From positions 372,001-436,000 of the forward strand of contig MQVO02000003.1 of assembly GCA_001986395.2 (NCBI GenBank): a stretch of DNA of 64,000 nt. The letters are read 5' to 3'. Below the pieces are notes generated by a model. That model made no database searches. It was not told the origin of the DNA and worked only from the letters and a program-made list of their open reading frames with translations. The position numbers and the translations under genes were made by a program. The stretch comes from Irpex lacteus. Lineage: Eukaryota; Basidiomycota; Agaricomycetes; Polyporales; Irpicaceae. This document shows positions 36,276-48,183 of the stretch, piece by piece (within the stretch, counting starts at the first letter, position 1; each line of letters starts with the position of its first letter).

Positions 36276-38269
36276 ATGTCGTCCACGGCTGCTCCGAGTG
36301 CTGACCCGGCCATAGCGGCAGCCGTCCCCTCCGACGATTCTGCCTCTGATCGGCTGTCCCCTTCGAGCGAACGCTGGTTCGAGCCGTGGCCTAAATACGT
36401 CGACATGTTTGCAGAAAGACCTGACGAAGCTGCGGCGGTCGCCAGAGACCTTCTCGCCGCCAGAGACGCAGAGCTCATTCCATTCTTGTACTCTTTTCCG
36501 TGGGGGATGGAACCACCAGAAATCGGGCAACAATTACACGCTTCAAATTTCCCATTTGCCTTGCTCGACATTGCATTAGACGACTATTGGTATACGGAGC
36601 TCAATTCAGCCTTCCAAGAAGACGATATTGAGGCTATACCGTCATACAAGGTGAGCTTCGTTTTGCTTCGCAATGTTAAGTACTAATTTTCGCACTACGG
36701 ATATCGTTCATTTAGTATCCAGTGTTCCTGGCTCTCAAGTGCCTAGGGAGGCTTATAGTGATCATGAGGGAAATGACCCCTCCTCCTGAGCCCGAAGCGT
36801 GGGAGCTTTATCGGCAACGGCTTCCAGATCTGTTCAGACTCCTTTGGCAGAATAGAGAAACTATCCTGAACGAGCGATGCATCTCTGAACAGGATGGCAT
36901 TTACTCCCTCCTCAGGTACCTTCTAGAGGTTTACTATATGGCCCACCGAACTCTGTGGTGAGTGACCATTCATGTGGCAGTTTCGCTTCCATCGGATTGC
37001 TCGGAATACTCACTCACGCAACATGGATGCTGTTACTAGCCACTCTACACCTCCACTATCTTCATACGCTGCTCATATCGCATTTTGGGTTTGGCATCAC
37101 TCTGAGATGCCCAGACACGACACATACTCAACGGCCATGATAGTCGCGATGATGGTGGAGCAACACGCGCGGATCCCTCCCTTCGTGGAGGAGGTCGTTC
37201 CCCTCATCATTGGCTCTGACAACCCTGTGACCGTTTTCTGCCATGCCTTGTCAGCCAGGGATAAGGAGCTGCTAGACCCGTCTTATTTGGCTTGGACCCT
37301 CAACGTATCGCTCTTCGTCTTGCGTGTTAGCGGAATTCAAAAGATATCCGCCGAGGAACGCTCGGAAGCTCTCTCTGCGCTGTCGACAGTCATCCAGCGA
37401 TATGAATGCAATGGACTTATGCCTCGCACAAGTGTTGATGCAAAAAGGCTTCCCATTCTCGCTATGCACATCATTTTGTGAGTGATGATATACCTTCCAC
37501 GAATATGCCTTCTAATGCACCTGCCAGCACATTGTATGAGCTCGACGGAAATGGAGTCATAACAGACGTTCTGAATGTGCAAAATAACATAAATCTAGTA
37601 CTCGTTGTGACGCGATGTCTCGTTTACGCAGCAGTCTGCCATGAAGATTGGCTGTGCCGAGGTAAGTCATTGTAGGTTTATATGACTGTCTCAAGATAAA
37701 TCACTGAATTGTGAATGCAGAGGGTGTTAAAACACTGCTCGTAGCGTATGAAATATGGGGAAAGTCCGCCCCAACCTCTGCGAAGCCTGACGTTATGCGA
37801 AAGCACGCCCACCTCCGCCGCCTCCTCCAGCCACATTGGCTCCCCAAACTACAGGGTTTACGCGCCACTTTGCACGAACTGCAGAAGAAAACGCCTCCCG
37901 ATGTCGAGGTCATTGCCAACATTCAGAAGATGATCAAGGAATGGGAGAAGCTGGGGACTGTATACAGGTTCAGCCGCAGATCGACGGAGGACGACTCGGT
38001 GACATACTTAACGAGCTATATCTCTCCAAAAGACAGGCTGAAGGGGTGTCACATGAGAGAATGTCCATGCTACGGTCAGAAATCGCCCTGGCACAGCAGC
38101 CGTCGGGTGTGTAAAGGCTGTTGGGCGGCCTTTTATTGCGGCGAGCAATGCCAAAAGAGGTGGACGATTCAATACGCTCGACTGGCACGTCTATCTTACT
38201 CGTTCTGTGTCACGTAGAGACTGGGATCTACAACACAAGAGTGTCTGCGGAGGCCGAAACTTGAATTAG
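36276..38269 (+). CDS. MYND zinc-finger protein
   Basis: 559 residues. Exons 36276-36650, 36716-36957, 37040-37477, 37528-37661, 37721-38159, 38218-38269. The first ~480 residues form a helical region of no known domain, common in Agaricomycete MYND proteins. The C-terminus is a MYND finger: CPCYGQKSPWHSSRRVCKGC, then WAAFYCGEQCQKRDWDLQHK and SVC, which supplies the Cys/His zinc ligands in C-x-C / C-x2-C / Y-C-x3-C / H-x3-C order. MYND fingers bind proline-rich partners. The last exon (38218-38269) supplies the final His and Cys. A second phase-compatible version lies at 38430-38475. Confidence 0.88.
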
Positions 38270-38429
38270 TTCCCGTCCCAGCTGTTCCATTTGCGTAAGT
38301 GTGTATTCCCAGATAATCATCATACTGCTCACTTTCCAAAGTTCTTTTTCTAGAGACTGGTCAATTTCTGAGGTATATTATTAAACATTCTCCCCGAGAC
38401 ATTAATTTTATGATCTGCCTGTCGTGCAG

Positions 38430-38475
38430 GGATTGGGGACTACGGCATAAGAACGTCTGCGGAAGCCGAAAGTAG
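38430..38475 (+). other. Alternative last exon of the MYND gene
   Basis: After a GTCGTGCAG acceptor, this 46-base open stretch reads (R)DWGLRHKNVCGSRK and stop. That matches the annotated last exon, (R)DWDLQHKSVCGGRNLN, at most positions, including the zinc-binding His and Cys. The donor at 38159 leaves two bases of an AGx codon, and both acceptors complete an Arg codon in the same phase. Either exon can therefore complete the finger. Seen: the duplicate and phases. Inferred: alternative splicing, or a spare copy. Confidence 0.7.
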
Positions 38476-39152
38476 CCCTTGATTATCTTACTGTAAGTCT
38501 GGCCCATTTCATCGCCCGCGTACAGTAAGTCCGTAAACTAAGCCGAGTTCTATGTTGCATGCTGATTCAGGGAGTACTCTGGCTATGCCTCAGCTGATGG
38601 TACATCAATATTAGTATTGATATCGTGCCAAGCGACTTGCGAATCTCCAAGCTTCAAGCTTTAGGACGCATTCCTCTCTTACCTTTTCGATTGTATAGTG
38701 AGTATCACTAGTGCAGTGAAATCCAATCTCCTTCGGTCCGCAATCCAGACAGAAAGAAGTATAGAATCTACTGACGTCATATGGTGCGTCAGCGGCTTCA
38801 TGCCCGGAAAGCTGCAGTGCTTACACCAAATTGTAAAGCAACTCCTTCGGCCACTAACAAGCGAAGATAGACTCGTCACTGCATGATGCGCTTCACCACA
38901 TAAGCAGTGTGAAAACACGGCCGGCGCCCTGGAAGCTCCCATAACATAGTTCGTGGGGCTGCTTTCACCATTCAAAATACCGGGCATTACCCACTATGTA
39001 AGTAGAAGACATTTGATTGTGGGCGCGACCCAGGCTTTAGTGATATAGCTGACAGAATAGGGCAATTTAATACACCCTCATATACACAGGTTTCATTCGA
39101 AATCTAGTCGCCCAACCTCTGAAAATCCCTTCTCTTCAAACTTGTTAGCAGC
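38476..39152. other. Intergenic, no gene seen
   Basis: Frames on both strands across 38679-38987 overlap each other and lack domain or splice support. Confidence 0.4.
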
Positions 39153-40358
39153 ATGTCTAACAAACTTGACTTGATTTCTGACGCTCATATGGCTTCCCCT
39201 GAAGATAGTAGTAATGAATTGCCTGTACTCGGACCAGAAGTACCTGATGGCTTGAAATCACTCACACCGGTACGTCTGATGTACGGTACTCATCATCTTA
39301 CGCGATCTTATCTCATGACATTCATTAGATTGAGGATGTGAGCAACGAGCCGCCACCTCCTCCAGCAGACTCCCCCTCACTTCAAATATCGCCAATATTC
39401 AATTTCGGCGCTGGTCTCCTCGACGTACCCTCAGATACCCTCATCCTTTCCTCCGATGGCATATTCTTTGCCGTACACGCCCACATACTCCTCGCCGCCT
39501 CCAAAAATAATCTCGCCAACCTGCTCATATACAACAACTTCCCGACAGTCGGCACACGCGCCTCATTGCTCGCGACTGAGCCCTCCGACACACTCACCGT
39601 CCTCCTGCTCAGTCTATACGGCCTACCATTCAACCCAACCAGCTGCTCATTCCACACACTCATCTCTGCACTCCCCGCCTTCGCAAAGTATGGCCTGACG
39701 CCTCTACCAAAGTACATATGCCGAGGCACACCGCTCTTCAACGCCATCCTCTACCACGCCCCGCTCCATGCGATCGAGACGTACGCGCTCGCAGCCGCAG
39801 CCGGGCTAGAAGACCTAGCAGTATCGTCCTCGGCGTACACGCTTTCTCGGCCGGTGCACACCATCCCGCAGAAACTCATGGACCTGATCGGCACGACGTA
39901 TGTGCACCGGCTGGTCATGCTCCAGGGGATGCGCATGGATAACTTCAAGGAGTGGCTGGACGAGAAGATCTATCCGCATGTCGCGAAGCCGTATTGCTCT
40001 GCGGAGAAGAGACGGGAGGTGAGTGTGCGGTATGGGGCTGCATGCGCGCAGGTGTTTTATGTCGCGTTTCCTGGTGAGTCGTAACGGTAGTGGGTGTCGC
40101 CTGTGGATGTTTTTGCTGATGATTGTGATGTGGGTCTTGTAGCGATGACACGGGCCACGATAGAGGTGCCTATGCGTGCGCTCATTGATTCACTTGAGTG
40201 CCTAGACTGTAAGCAGTCGTTGGAAACTCGCGTCAATGATATGTGCACGAAATGGTTGCTACTTCCGGTGAGAATACTTTGTGAGCATAGAGAATATATT
40301 GAGCTAATACAACCGTCGTCGCTTTCCCCCTTAATAGCGCACTATATCGCTCAAATGA
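39153..40358 (+). CDS. BTB/POZ domain protein
   Basis: About 335 residues. Exons 39153-39269, 39329-40073, 40143-40267, 40338-40358. After a Pro-rich leader (EPPPPPADSP), the BTB fold starts at PSDTLILSSDGIFFAVHAHI with LLAASKNNLANLL, then TLTVLLLSLYGLPFNPTSC. Later, helices with ETYALAAAAGLEDLAVSS resemble the post-BTB region of Agaricomycete BTB proteins. It probably acts in protein dimerisation or as a Cullin-3 adaptor; the specific role is unknown. The last intron (40268-40337) has GTGAGA, a GCTAATA branch and a pyrimidine-rich CCCCCTTAATAG acceptor. If it is retained, the frame runs on to a stop at 40390 with a 10-residue longer C-terminus. Confidence 0.75.
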
Positions 40359-40688
40359 TCTCACATGCTTTATCTTCGAGAGATCGTTAGTCCCCGTTTG
40401 CAGTGACTCCCTCCCCCTCTCTTACTTCATTTCCCTTCTGTGATTCTTTTCAGTCCACACCACCTTTCATTCTCTTACCGTATCCGTATCATAAAATGGG
40501 CATACGTCGTGCCCTAGGTCAATGTATAATATTGAATCGCATGTTTGGAACATTCGATAAACACGAAGTCATACACTTGAATAATCTCCGCTGCACCTGC
40601 TCCCATGTCTGATTTTTGGATTTTGCCGTGAGTTCAAGCCCCTCATCTGCCCTGAATACACTCACTGGCAGCTAGGTAAGTGGCCGCG

Positions 40689-42091
40689 TCAAGAAATTAT
40701 GATGAATCCGTCGCCAATCCCATCACCCTCTTCGACAACGAACGAGTGGGCCCCAGTATAGTATGCCTGGCCAGACACCTCTACCCTCGTAGCATCCAGC
40801 TCCCGTCCGTCTTTTTGTTTCAAGGCGACGCGCTCTACAGCCTTTCCCATAAAGCCCATCCCTTTACCTCGGCTCACAACGCTGTCAAACAACACCTCCT
40901 GTCCCTCGACCAACAGGCCTTTCGCAACAGCCAGAGGCACCCGTGCACACACCCCAGAACCCGTGGGAGACCGATCGAGCTGCTGGTCCGCGAAGAAGCA
41001 TACGCCCAATTCGTGGTTGTCTGCGAGCTGTTCCGTCACGATCGCCCCATATAGGTACTCTAAGTCTTCCTCTGTCGGATGCGCGTATAATTCTTTGCGG
41101 TGCCTGAGCAGCGATTTGATCATCTTAGTAGCATGGTTGAGCTCCGGAAGATCGTTCTCAGTGATCCCGCGCGTATATCCGAGTGCTTGAGAGCTGACGA
41201 TGGCGTAGAAAGCGCCTCCATACGAGATATCAACGGTGACGGACTGCTTTCCAGAATCTCGAAGTGCTGGCCATTGCTGATCTTCCGGGACATCAACTTC
41301 GACATCGAGTGCCCCAACAAAGCTCGGGACGCCCTTGAAGCTCACTCTGCGAGAGGGGTCAGACCTCCTTTTGTCCCACGAGTCCCCGTCCGTGGTGGGG
41401 ACCATGATCTCCACAACGCCGCAAGGAGCGTGCAAGCGGACGACAGTTTCGCGAGTGTGCGCGTCGTAAGGCATGGTGTTGCGGCGCGGAAAGACACTCA
41501 GGTCTACTGTGTCGACTAAAAACCGCCCGAGAGCGATTGAGGCGTGGCCACACATGGTTGAATATCCCTCTATCGAGATTCATCCGGTCAGACCGTTGAT
41601 TACAAGACCAAAAGTGCGAGATCTATGTAGAGCACTGACCGTTGTGACAGAATAGGACACCGATGTCGGCTTCGCCTGCCAGCGTCATCTCCGTCTCGGG
41701 CACGAGAATCGCGCCGTACATCTCAGAGTGCCCGCGAGGTTCACGCATGATTCTATTTGAATTTGAATGTGGCTGTTACTTCGCATGTTTCCTTCCGAGA
41801 TAGTGACTGGCATCGAACGTACTTACCGTTGTCGGAGCCAATCTACATGTACTTTGGCGTAGGCTCTCTTCTCAAGTAGTGTGTTGCCTTGCAGGATGAA
41901 CTGACCGCGTTCATCGGTCAAGGGAAGCACGATTCGCGTGACCTATAATTCGGGTGAGATTATTCCGTGAATCTACCTACCAAGTTACGATTGGTAGACA
42001 CACTAACCTCGCCAGACGTTTGCATGTCTACAGTTTGGATGACGTTGGTACGGCCGATTTTACCTTCTCTGATCGCGTTGAATACGTCCAT
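40689..42091 (-). CDS. trans-L-3-hydroxyproline dehydratase
   Basis: Proline racemase superfamily, 397 residues; expected to dehydrate trans-3-hydroxy-L-proline to pyrroline-2-carboxylate, in the cytosol. Exons 42091-42008, 41942-41827, 41752-41640, 41569-40689. Motifs: the N-terminal MQTSGEVTRIVLPL (family HTxGEPxR), LLEKRAYAKVHVDWLRQR, REPRGHSEMYGAIL, the active-site Cys in STMCGHASIALGRF, and DRSPTGSGVCARVPLAVAK. The second active-site residue is Thr in SPTGSG, where true proline and 4-hydroxyproline racemases/epimerases have Cys; Thr is the mark of the 3-hydroxyproline dehydratases (human L3HYPDH). His in the N-terminal HTxGEP motif is Gln here. Convergent with the BTB gene. Confidence 0.88.
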
Positions 42092-42518
42092 CTGGTACTG
42101 CAGAGATGCTGCAAGTGACTATATAACCTTCAGCACAAATATAGGCGATTCGGTTCGAACGATATCTGATGGGCGACAAGACGTACCAAGTCTGAGTCGG
42201 TATCACTGACAGAGGATACAGAAGCTGCGATAACGATAGCACATGTTTTTCTCACGCCCAAACGTGCTTGAAATGGTAGGGTTATGGTTTATGAGCTTAC
42301 CGGTACACACTTGTCGAGGGTGTCAAGCAGTGATTCCCAGCCGGCGGATGACTGCATTCTATAATCATAGCAGAACACATCACCACTATCGCTGATATTT
42401 GAAAGGTATCTCCCGAGACGTTGCCTCTGCTGAGATGGGCTCAAAAGAGTGATTATATAGTACAGACACACCATCATAAACCAAGCACAAAGTACTTTCT
42501 TCGCAGGCATCTCCTGAC
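42092..42518. other. Intergenic, no gene seen
   Basis: Upstream of the hydroxyproline dehydratase and downstream of NPR3, both on the minus strand. Nothing gene-like. Confidence 0.45.
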
Positions 42519-45127
42519 TCAAGAAGGATGAAGGAACGTTTGAAGCTGCCCAGTATCGATCAGAATATGGACAATAAAAATAATTTAACACCTACGTATT
42601 CGTCATAATGATGAAGTACTTCTCTTAACTGCTTCCTTGAGATGTCCGCCTTGAAGAGTATCTCGTCATCACTACACTTTCCATCAAAATACTGACAGAT
42701 ACTGGCGAAGAAACTGATGTCAGCTGGTCATCCTGAGAGAGACACAAGACTCACTGTTCGAACCGACGGGCGATATACGGTGCTTTGTCCTCCGACATAG
42801 CAGAGAGCCACAAGCGTTCAACAGCGTTTGCGCGACCAGGATCAGGTATGACAGTAGCCCCAGTACCGTTCTCCAAATGCTTCACATCTACTCCCACTGA
42901 AGATGGCAAGTCCAGATCCTCGTCAAACAGCCCATCTTCGTCATCGTCACCCCCAGTCTTCCCTGACGCATCGTTCGGATTATATACCAACGATAAGCTC
43001 CTGTCGCGCCTCACGTTCCGAACGGCAGGGGACATCTTCCGGGCTTGCGCTCTAGCGTGCTTCGGGGACATCGACATCCAGTAATCGACAGGGCTCGAGT
43101 CGGCGGCGTCACTGCCTCTGCTCTCGCTGTCTCTACGCTCCTTGTGATGGTGATGACCGTTCACGGAGTCTTCGAGTGCACCACGTCCTGCAACGCTGAC
43201 GGACCGAGACCGTATCCGTCCGTGGCGAGCAAGAGCTAGTTCTCGACGCATTCGGACCTTTTCCTTGAGTACCGGAGTGGCAAATACACGGATCCGAAGG
43301 TGCAGTGTGATGAGTAGGTCGCGCTTGAGCATCCATAAGACAACTTCGTGGTATAGAGAGAGCATTTCTCGCGAACGCACGACTGCACCATAGAAGTGAG
43401 CGCTCGTACTAGTCGACGTGGATATTTGTGATAGTAGCTTCGGGAAGGGAGGAAGAGATGGGTGATTGAATGTTCGCGCGAACTCAGCCGTGAGGGTTGA
43501 TATACTGTGACAACATTAGTGAGTGACAGGAACAATCGGGTTATTGACATACGGTGCGGGTAGGGTTTGTGGCAAGGCAAAGATTGTCCTCAGCCCTGAA
43601 TGGACTACATCGACAATTTTCGCTCGCTTGTGACGAACTAGCCATCTCACGGTCGGGTACACCTGGCCTTCTAAGTCCCAATCTAGAAGGCTTGCCAGAT
43701 CTGCGAGACTGTACTTATTGTATCAGCGGGATACTCTATAGAAGCGTGATATCACTTACCACAGTGTTACAGTCGACATTTCCAAGAATCGTAACAGCTG
43801 CTCTGCGAGTTCCCGGTCTTCTGGATTCAACTGTGGCCCTCTGAGTTTCATGTAAAGCTCGTAACCATGTTCGCCTTCTTCATCGAGTCGTAGTAGCGCC
43901 TTCCAAGGCGTGAGTGCTGGCAGCCTCCAAGCAAAGCTCATGTCAGAGCCCCAAGACGCTGCACCGTCCTCATCGTCTCCCAGTTCACGATCCGGTGCAT
44001 CAACTTCCAACGGGTCATCACTATGTAGGAGGGCTCCCAGGTATGGCGGTAGTTGGAGCTCTAGCGGAAACTCTCCAATAGTGAAGCGCGCTATCTCGTC
44101 TTTTTTGAGGGCATCAAAGGCTGTTTTCATTGCCAGCGCAATACTCGAAATCTTTACTGCCTCCTCGAGATACACGTCATACGGTTGACCTAGGCATTAC
44201 CGGTGTCAGCAAGATAAGCATATACAATATGAACCAGGATATGTTACCTCGACTGATGCAATCATCCCGTAGTGCTCCCAACCTCTCACATTCAATCTCG
44301 ACAAAGTTATGAAGTACCTGTTCTTGATACAGTGCAGCAGTCATAGCGAACGCCACCTGCTCATACATCACATCGAAGTACTTCCCAAGGTTGCCTGTCG
44401 CAGCAGAAGATGGATCCGGGCGGTCCATGACGAGCACAAGGTGGAATGTCTGCAATCCAGAATTGCCCCCTGTAGGGTTCGCCTCCTTTCCTGGTTTCTC
44501 AGGAGTCAGAGATGCCTCCTCCACTTGTGGCGACTGAGTCTGCGCCCGTCCTTTCCTAGAGCCTCTCCCACGAGACGTAGCTTTGGCCTTCTCCACAGGA
44601 AATTTCCAACTTCCGTCTGGATCAGAGCATACAGGGTGCCCAAGGAACGCAAGGTCGTCTATGGCAAGGTCGAACTTCTGGTGACACATCCCAACATGCG
44701 GCGTAAGCAAGCTGGCAAGGAACTCTGCAGAATAGCCAAGGAGTTCGTCATACTCGTCTGGAACTCCCAGCTCGTCGTTCCCGTCCATCATGAGAGAGTC
44801 TTCGATGTCCTTGGACGGAGACGCACGCCGAGAGGCTGGATGAGAGCGGGCGTGGCTGAACGAGACTGAACGTTCCCGCGTGACGACGTGTGGACGACGC
44901 CATAGATATTCGTCGTTATCGAGTGGACGTTCCTCACATGTGGCAGAAGGGTTTGCGTCTGATACTGCGCGCCATGGGTTGTCCGCTTGGTAGCAGGTGC
45001 TATCGTGGAATGGGCGGGGACGGCTTAGTCGAGGGTAGTTCGTTGGGTGGGGAGGCCAGCGATAGACAAGACTGGAGCCTTTGGATGAGGACACGACTAG
45101 AGCTATCGCGAGTAATGGCGCACTCAT
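42519..45127 (-). CDS. NPR3: Nitrogen permease regulator 3 homologue
   Basis: Subunit of the SEACIT/GATOR1 complex at the vacuole, the GTPase-activating complex that switches off TORC1 on amino-acid starvation. 786 residues. Exons 45127-44248, 44189-43760, 43708-43553, 43504-42755, 42713-42596, 42545-42519. The N-terminus is diagnostic: MSAPLLAIALVVSSSKGSSL then VYRWPPHP. Later blocks: YSAEFLASLLTPHVGMCHQK, FDLAIDDLAFLGHP, FHLVLVMDRPD, the longin-like region, the winged-helix part (LLDWDLEGQVYPTVRWLV) and the end FFASICQYFDGKCSDDEI/LSRKQLR-like ADISRKQLREVL. Long Ser/Arg/Asp-rich inserts (43230-42900) are disordered. The last exon is 27 bases. Confidence 0.92.
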
Positions 45128-45793
45128 AATTGCAGCAGTAAGGTATGCACGTTATAGGAAGTGGTACTTTCGCGTGCAGTCCGAATCCTTAGGTGATACT
45201 TCTGGACCTAGCTGCTGTAGCAGTGGGAGAGACGTGTGGTCTACCAGCTTTTCTGCCATATTGAATTATCGTAAGTGCGGAAAATACTTCCCTTGGGAAA
45301 GCAACCACTTACGTCTGGTTGATCATGCTGGTCTGAGCTCGAGCCTGAGGACCACTGTCCGGCGGCCAATCATTGATCGACAGTGAGCGCCTTGAGTTGC
45401 GGAAGAAGCCGAGCTTCCTAATGGGGTAGCCCTGTCTTACGAAACTACCTTACGTCATGGCTGTCGCGATCAAGAACAAGGTTGCAATCTCCAGTTAATG
45501 AAAGTTGTGTTGTGATTGTGCGAGAATATAATAACATGATTGTGCATAAAGTACAATTGCGTACAAGAGATCCCCAAAAAGCGGCTTTCCCAAGAGAATT
45601 TCGACGCCACGACCCAGTATTAGTAGTAGTCGTGACTATTATGACAGTACAGTAGGTTTTTGTGACATAAAAGACGTGCGCAGCGACCCCCAGTCACCGT
45701 AATAACGTTTTATAGTTTATTTTCATCGCTACAAGCGGTTGTAGCACGAAGATATGGATTAAAGGTCTCTGGCATAGCACGGACAGCCATTGC
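45128..45793. other. Intergenic, no gene seen
   Basis: NPR3 5' flank and 3' flank of the F-box/LRR gene. Contains short direct repeats (AGTAGTAGT near 45628) only. Confidence 0.45.
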
Positions 45794-48183
45794 TCAGCTC
45801 TGGTACGCAAACGCCACAGCGCCGTACAGACCCGCCTCACGCCCGAGCAATCCATTACCGTTCAAGATCTAACAATGACACAATCGTCAGTAAGAACGCT
45901 GCACTGGTGGATACAAGCAAATTGCTCACCTCCATCTTCCTAGAATGCCAGCCAACACCACTACTAACGTTCCCGTTCAGATCCGCCAGTCTCTCCACCT
46001 CCTTCCGCCACGGATGATCCTTCTCGAGGTCTCGTCGGAGGACGGCTTTGTCACCTTCGGGCCCTTCACCCGCCTCAGCGACCCACCCACTGGCAGAATC
46101 CACATACCATCCCCGGCTGCCCTTGCTCCTGACTATACGCCATGAACCGGCACCGCCTCCGAGACTGGTGAGCATCTGCGGTGCGAGCTCGATGACGCGG
46201 AGGCGCGTGGGTGGCTGAGCCTGCTTGCTCTTCAGCGGGTTCAGGCTGAACGAGAATGGGGGCGTGCAGACGGGACGGATGAATTCGGTGTGGAGGGCGA
46301 CGTTTGCTTGTCGAGAGTTGACGTAGGTTTGACCATACCCTAGGTCTGGGGAAGTCATGACGAGGGTGAGGACCTCGACGTTGGAGGCCTTTGTCTTCAA
46401 GAACTCGGCAATAGTGCTGAGGTCGAGGTCGCGGATGTAGGAGAGACCGAGGGAGCGAAGCTTCGCCTGGGGAGTGCAGACTTCTAAGAGAAGACGCTTG
46501 TTGACCGGTGTGCTGGAGATATCCAGATATTGTAGACGTCCAGATTTGAAGCAAGGCGCAGAAGTGAAGAGCGCCTCCATATCTTCCTCTGTGAGCGGAG
46601 AAGGGAACGTTAGGTCTCCGTACAGGCTAAGCTCTTCGAGACCGGCAGTTACAGGGGACTCGACCAGGAACTTCTTGATGCTTTCGCCGGTGAGGCGGTC
46701 ACAGCGATCAAGAGCGAGACTCTTGAGACGCATGGTGGTGGAAGTACTCAGAGCCTCTAGAGTTGATGGGGCAACGCGAGTACATGACAGGTCGAGGTGA
46801 GTGAGGTATGGGAAGGCTAGGACGAATGGCTCGAGGAATTGAGATTGGATCGACTTCATACCACGTAAGCCGAGCCGACGGACGCCTGCGAACACGATAG
46901 GTTCGTCGACCGGAATACTGAAGCGTACTCTTCCGCGCTCTCGAGGGTCATCCAAATCATGGTCCTGTTCCTCCGAGGGCTGAGGCAGAAGATGAGTAGT
47001 GACGAACTCCTGCATGGCTTTCGTGAAGACTGCGCTAATGCAACCGGTAAGATCCAAGGCCACGAGCTCGGCATAGTCTCTACGGCGCTCGCGGTCTTCT
47101 TCATCAGGGTCATTGCGGTCAACTATGGACAGACCACGTCCACGAGACGGACGGCCTCGTCCGTAGCTGTGAGACCCACGGAGGAGGAGCTCCTGGAGCA
47201 CCGGTGTAGTCAGAGCACCATCCATATATTCTGTACCACCGAATGCCAAGAGATTCGGCATTCCCTGAGAAAATAGCGTCAACTCTAAAACTTTTGGAAA
47301 TTTATGATGAGATCATCTCCACGTACCTTGAGGATTGCGAGCAGACGCTCCGGAGTAACGAAGCGGCCAGTGACTCCCTCCTCGAGGGACCGCCTCATGC
47401 CAATGGTCCGGAAGTGAGTAAAATCAAGGTGACGAATGAAACGACCCGGATGAGGGTCTTGAGGTGAAGGAACTGCCATACATGTCAGAAAATGATACGC
47501 CGTTGGAAACACTGGGACCACTTACTGTATACACCGGGATGATTTTGGCCAACGACATTCTGCATGGCGTCACTGATGCTACGCATGAGCTTCCATCTGG
47601 CGGGACTCTTGCTCTTTGCTCTCAGACGCCGTGGACTGGGATCACGAGTAGCGGGAGGGGATAAGAGTTCGGGTGGAATGTGCACCCCGCCAGCGTCGGA
47701 GAGGGAGGCAAGGAGCTTACCATGAAGCTCTCGCACAAGGTCGTCGACACCGTCCTTGCGGCCTTCCATGAGGCTTTGCGCGGCGGCTGCAGCGTCTTCC
47801 ACCTCCTGAATAGTTCTGTTGACGAAAAGGGCAGTGTCCTCGTAGTCAACCGGTTCGTCATCTCCGCCAACGAGTTCTTCTACGAGGGCCATCCAGCTAC
47901 GAGGTAGACGGACCTCGATCCTGTTCCAAAGCCATGGCTTAGCGGCATCGTACCAGACATGGTTTACCAAGCAGGCGTTGGCTAGAGTCCTTCTAACTGC
48001 TTGTTCAGACCAGTATGCGGCAGGATAAGACGAGGGATGAGATGTTGGAGCATCTTCTGAGGAGGGATACACTGGGTCGAGTGAGGTCTCTGCTGAGGAG
48101 GGCGGGATGCCGGCCTCGTAAATATGAGCACAGATGAGCGAGACGAGTTCCGAGGGGCACTGGTTAGCTACTGAGTTCGTCAT
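45794..48183 (-). CDS. F-box/leucine-rich-repeat protein
   Basis: Probable SCF ubiquitin-ligase adaptor, 737 residues. Exons 48183-47526, 47472-47327, 47264-45930, 45868-45794. The N-terminus has an F-box-like segment (CPSELVSLICAHIYEAG, a Ser/Pro insert, then ANACLVNHVWYDAAKPWLW), the usual LP-x-E..CLVS..W pattern. The C-terminal two thirds hold LRR blocks: AELVALDLTGCISAVFT, GVRRLGLRGMKSIQSQ, PYLTHLDLSCTRVAPSTLEA, RLKSLALDRCDRLTGES, LEELSLYGDLTF, RLQYLDISSTPVNKRLL, LRSLGLSYIRDLDLS. Substrate unknown. The last exon (25 codons including stop) is small but keeps frame. Confidence 0.82.

Noticed and set aside
36240..36571. Minus-strand frames opposite MYND exon 1
   Set aside because: Shadows of the coding strand.
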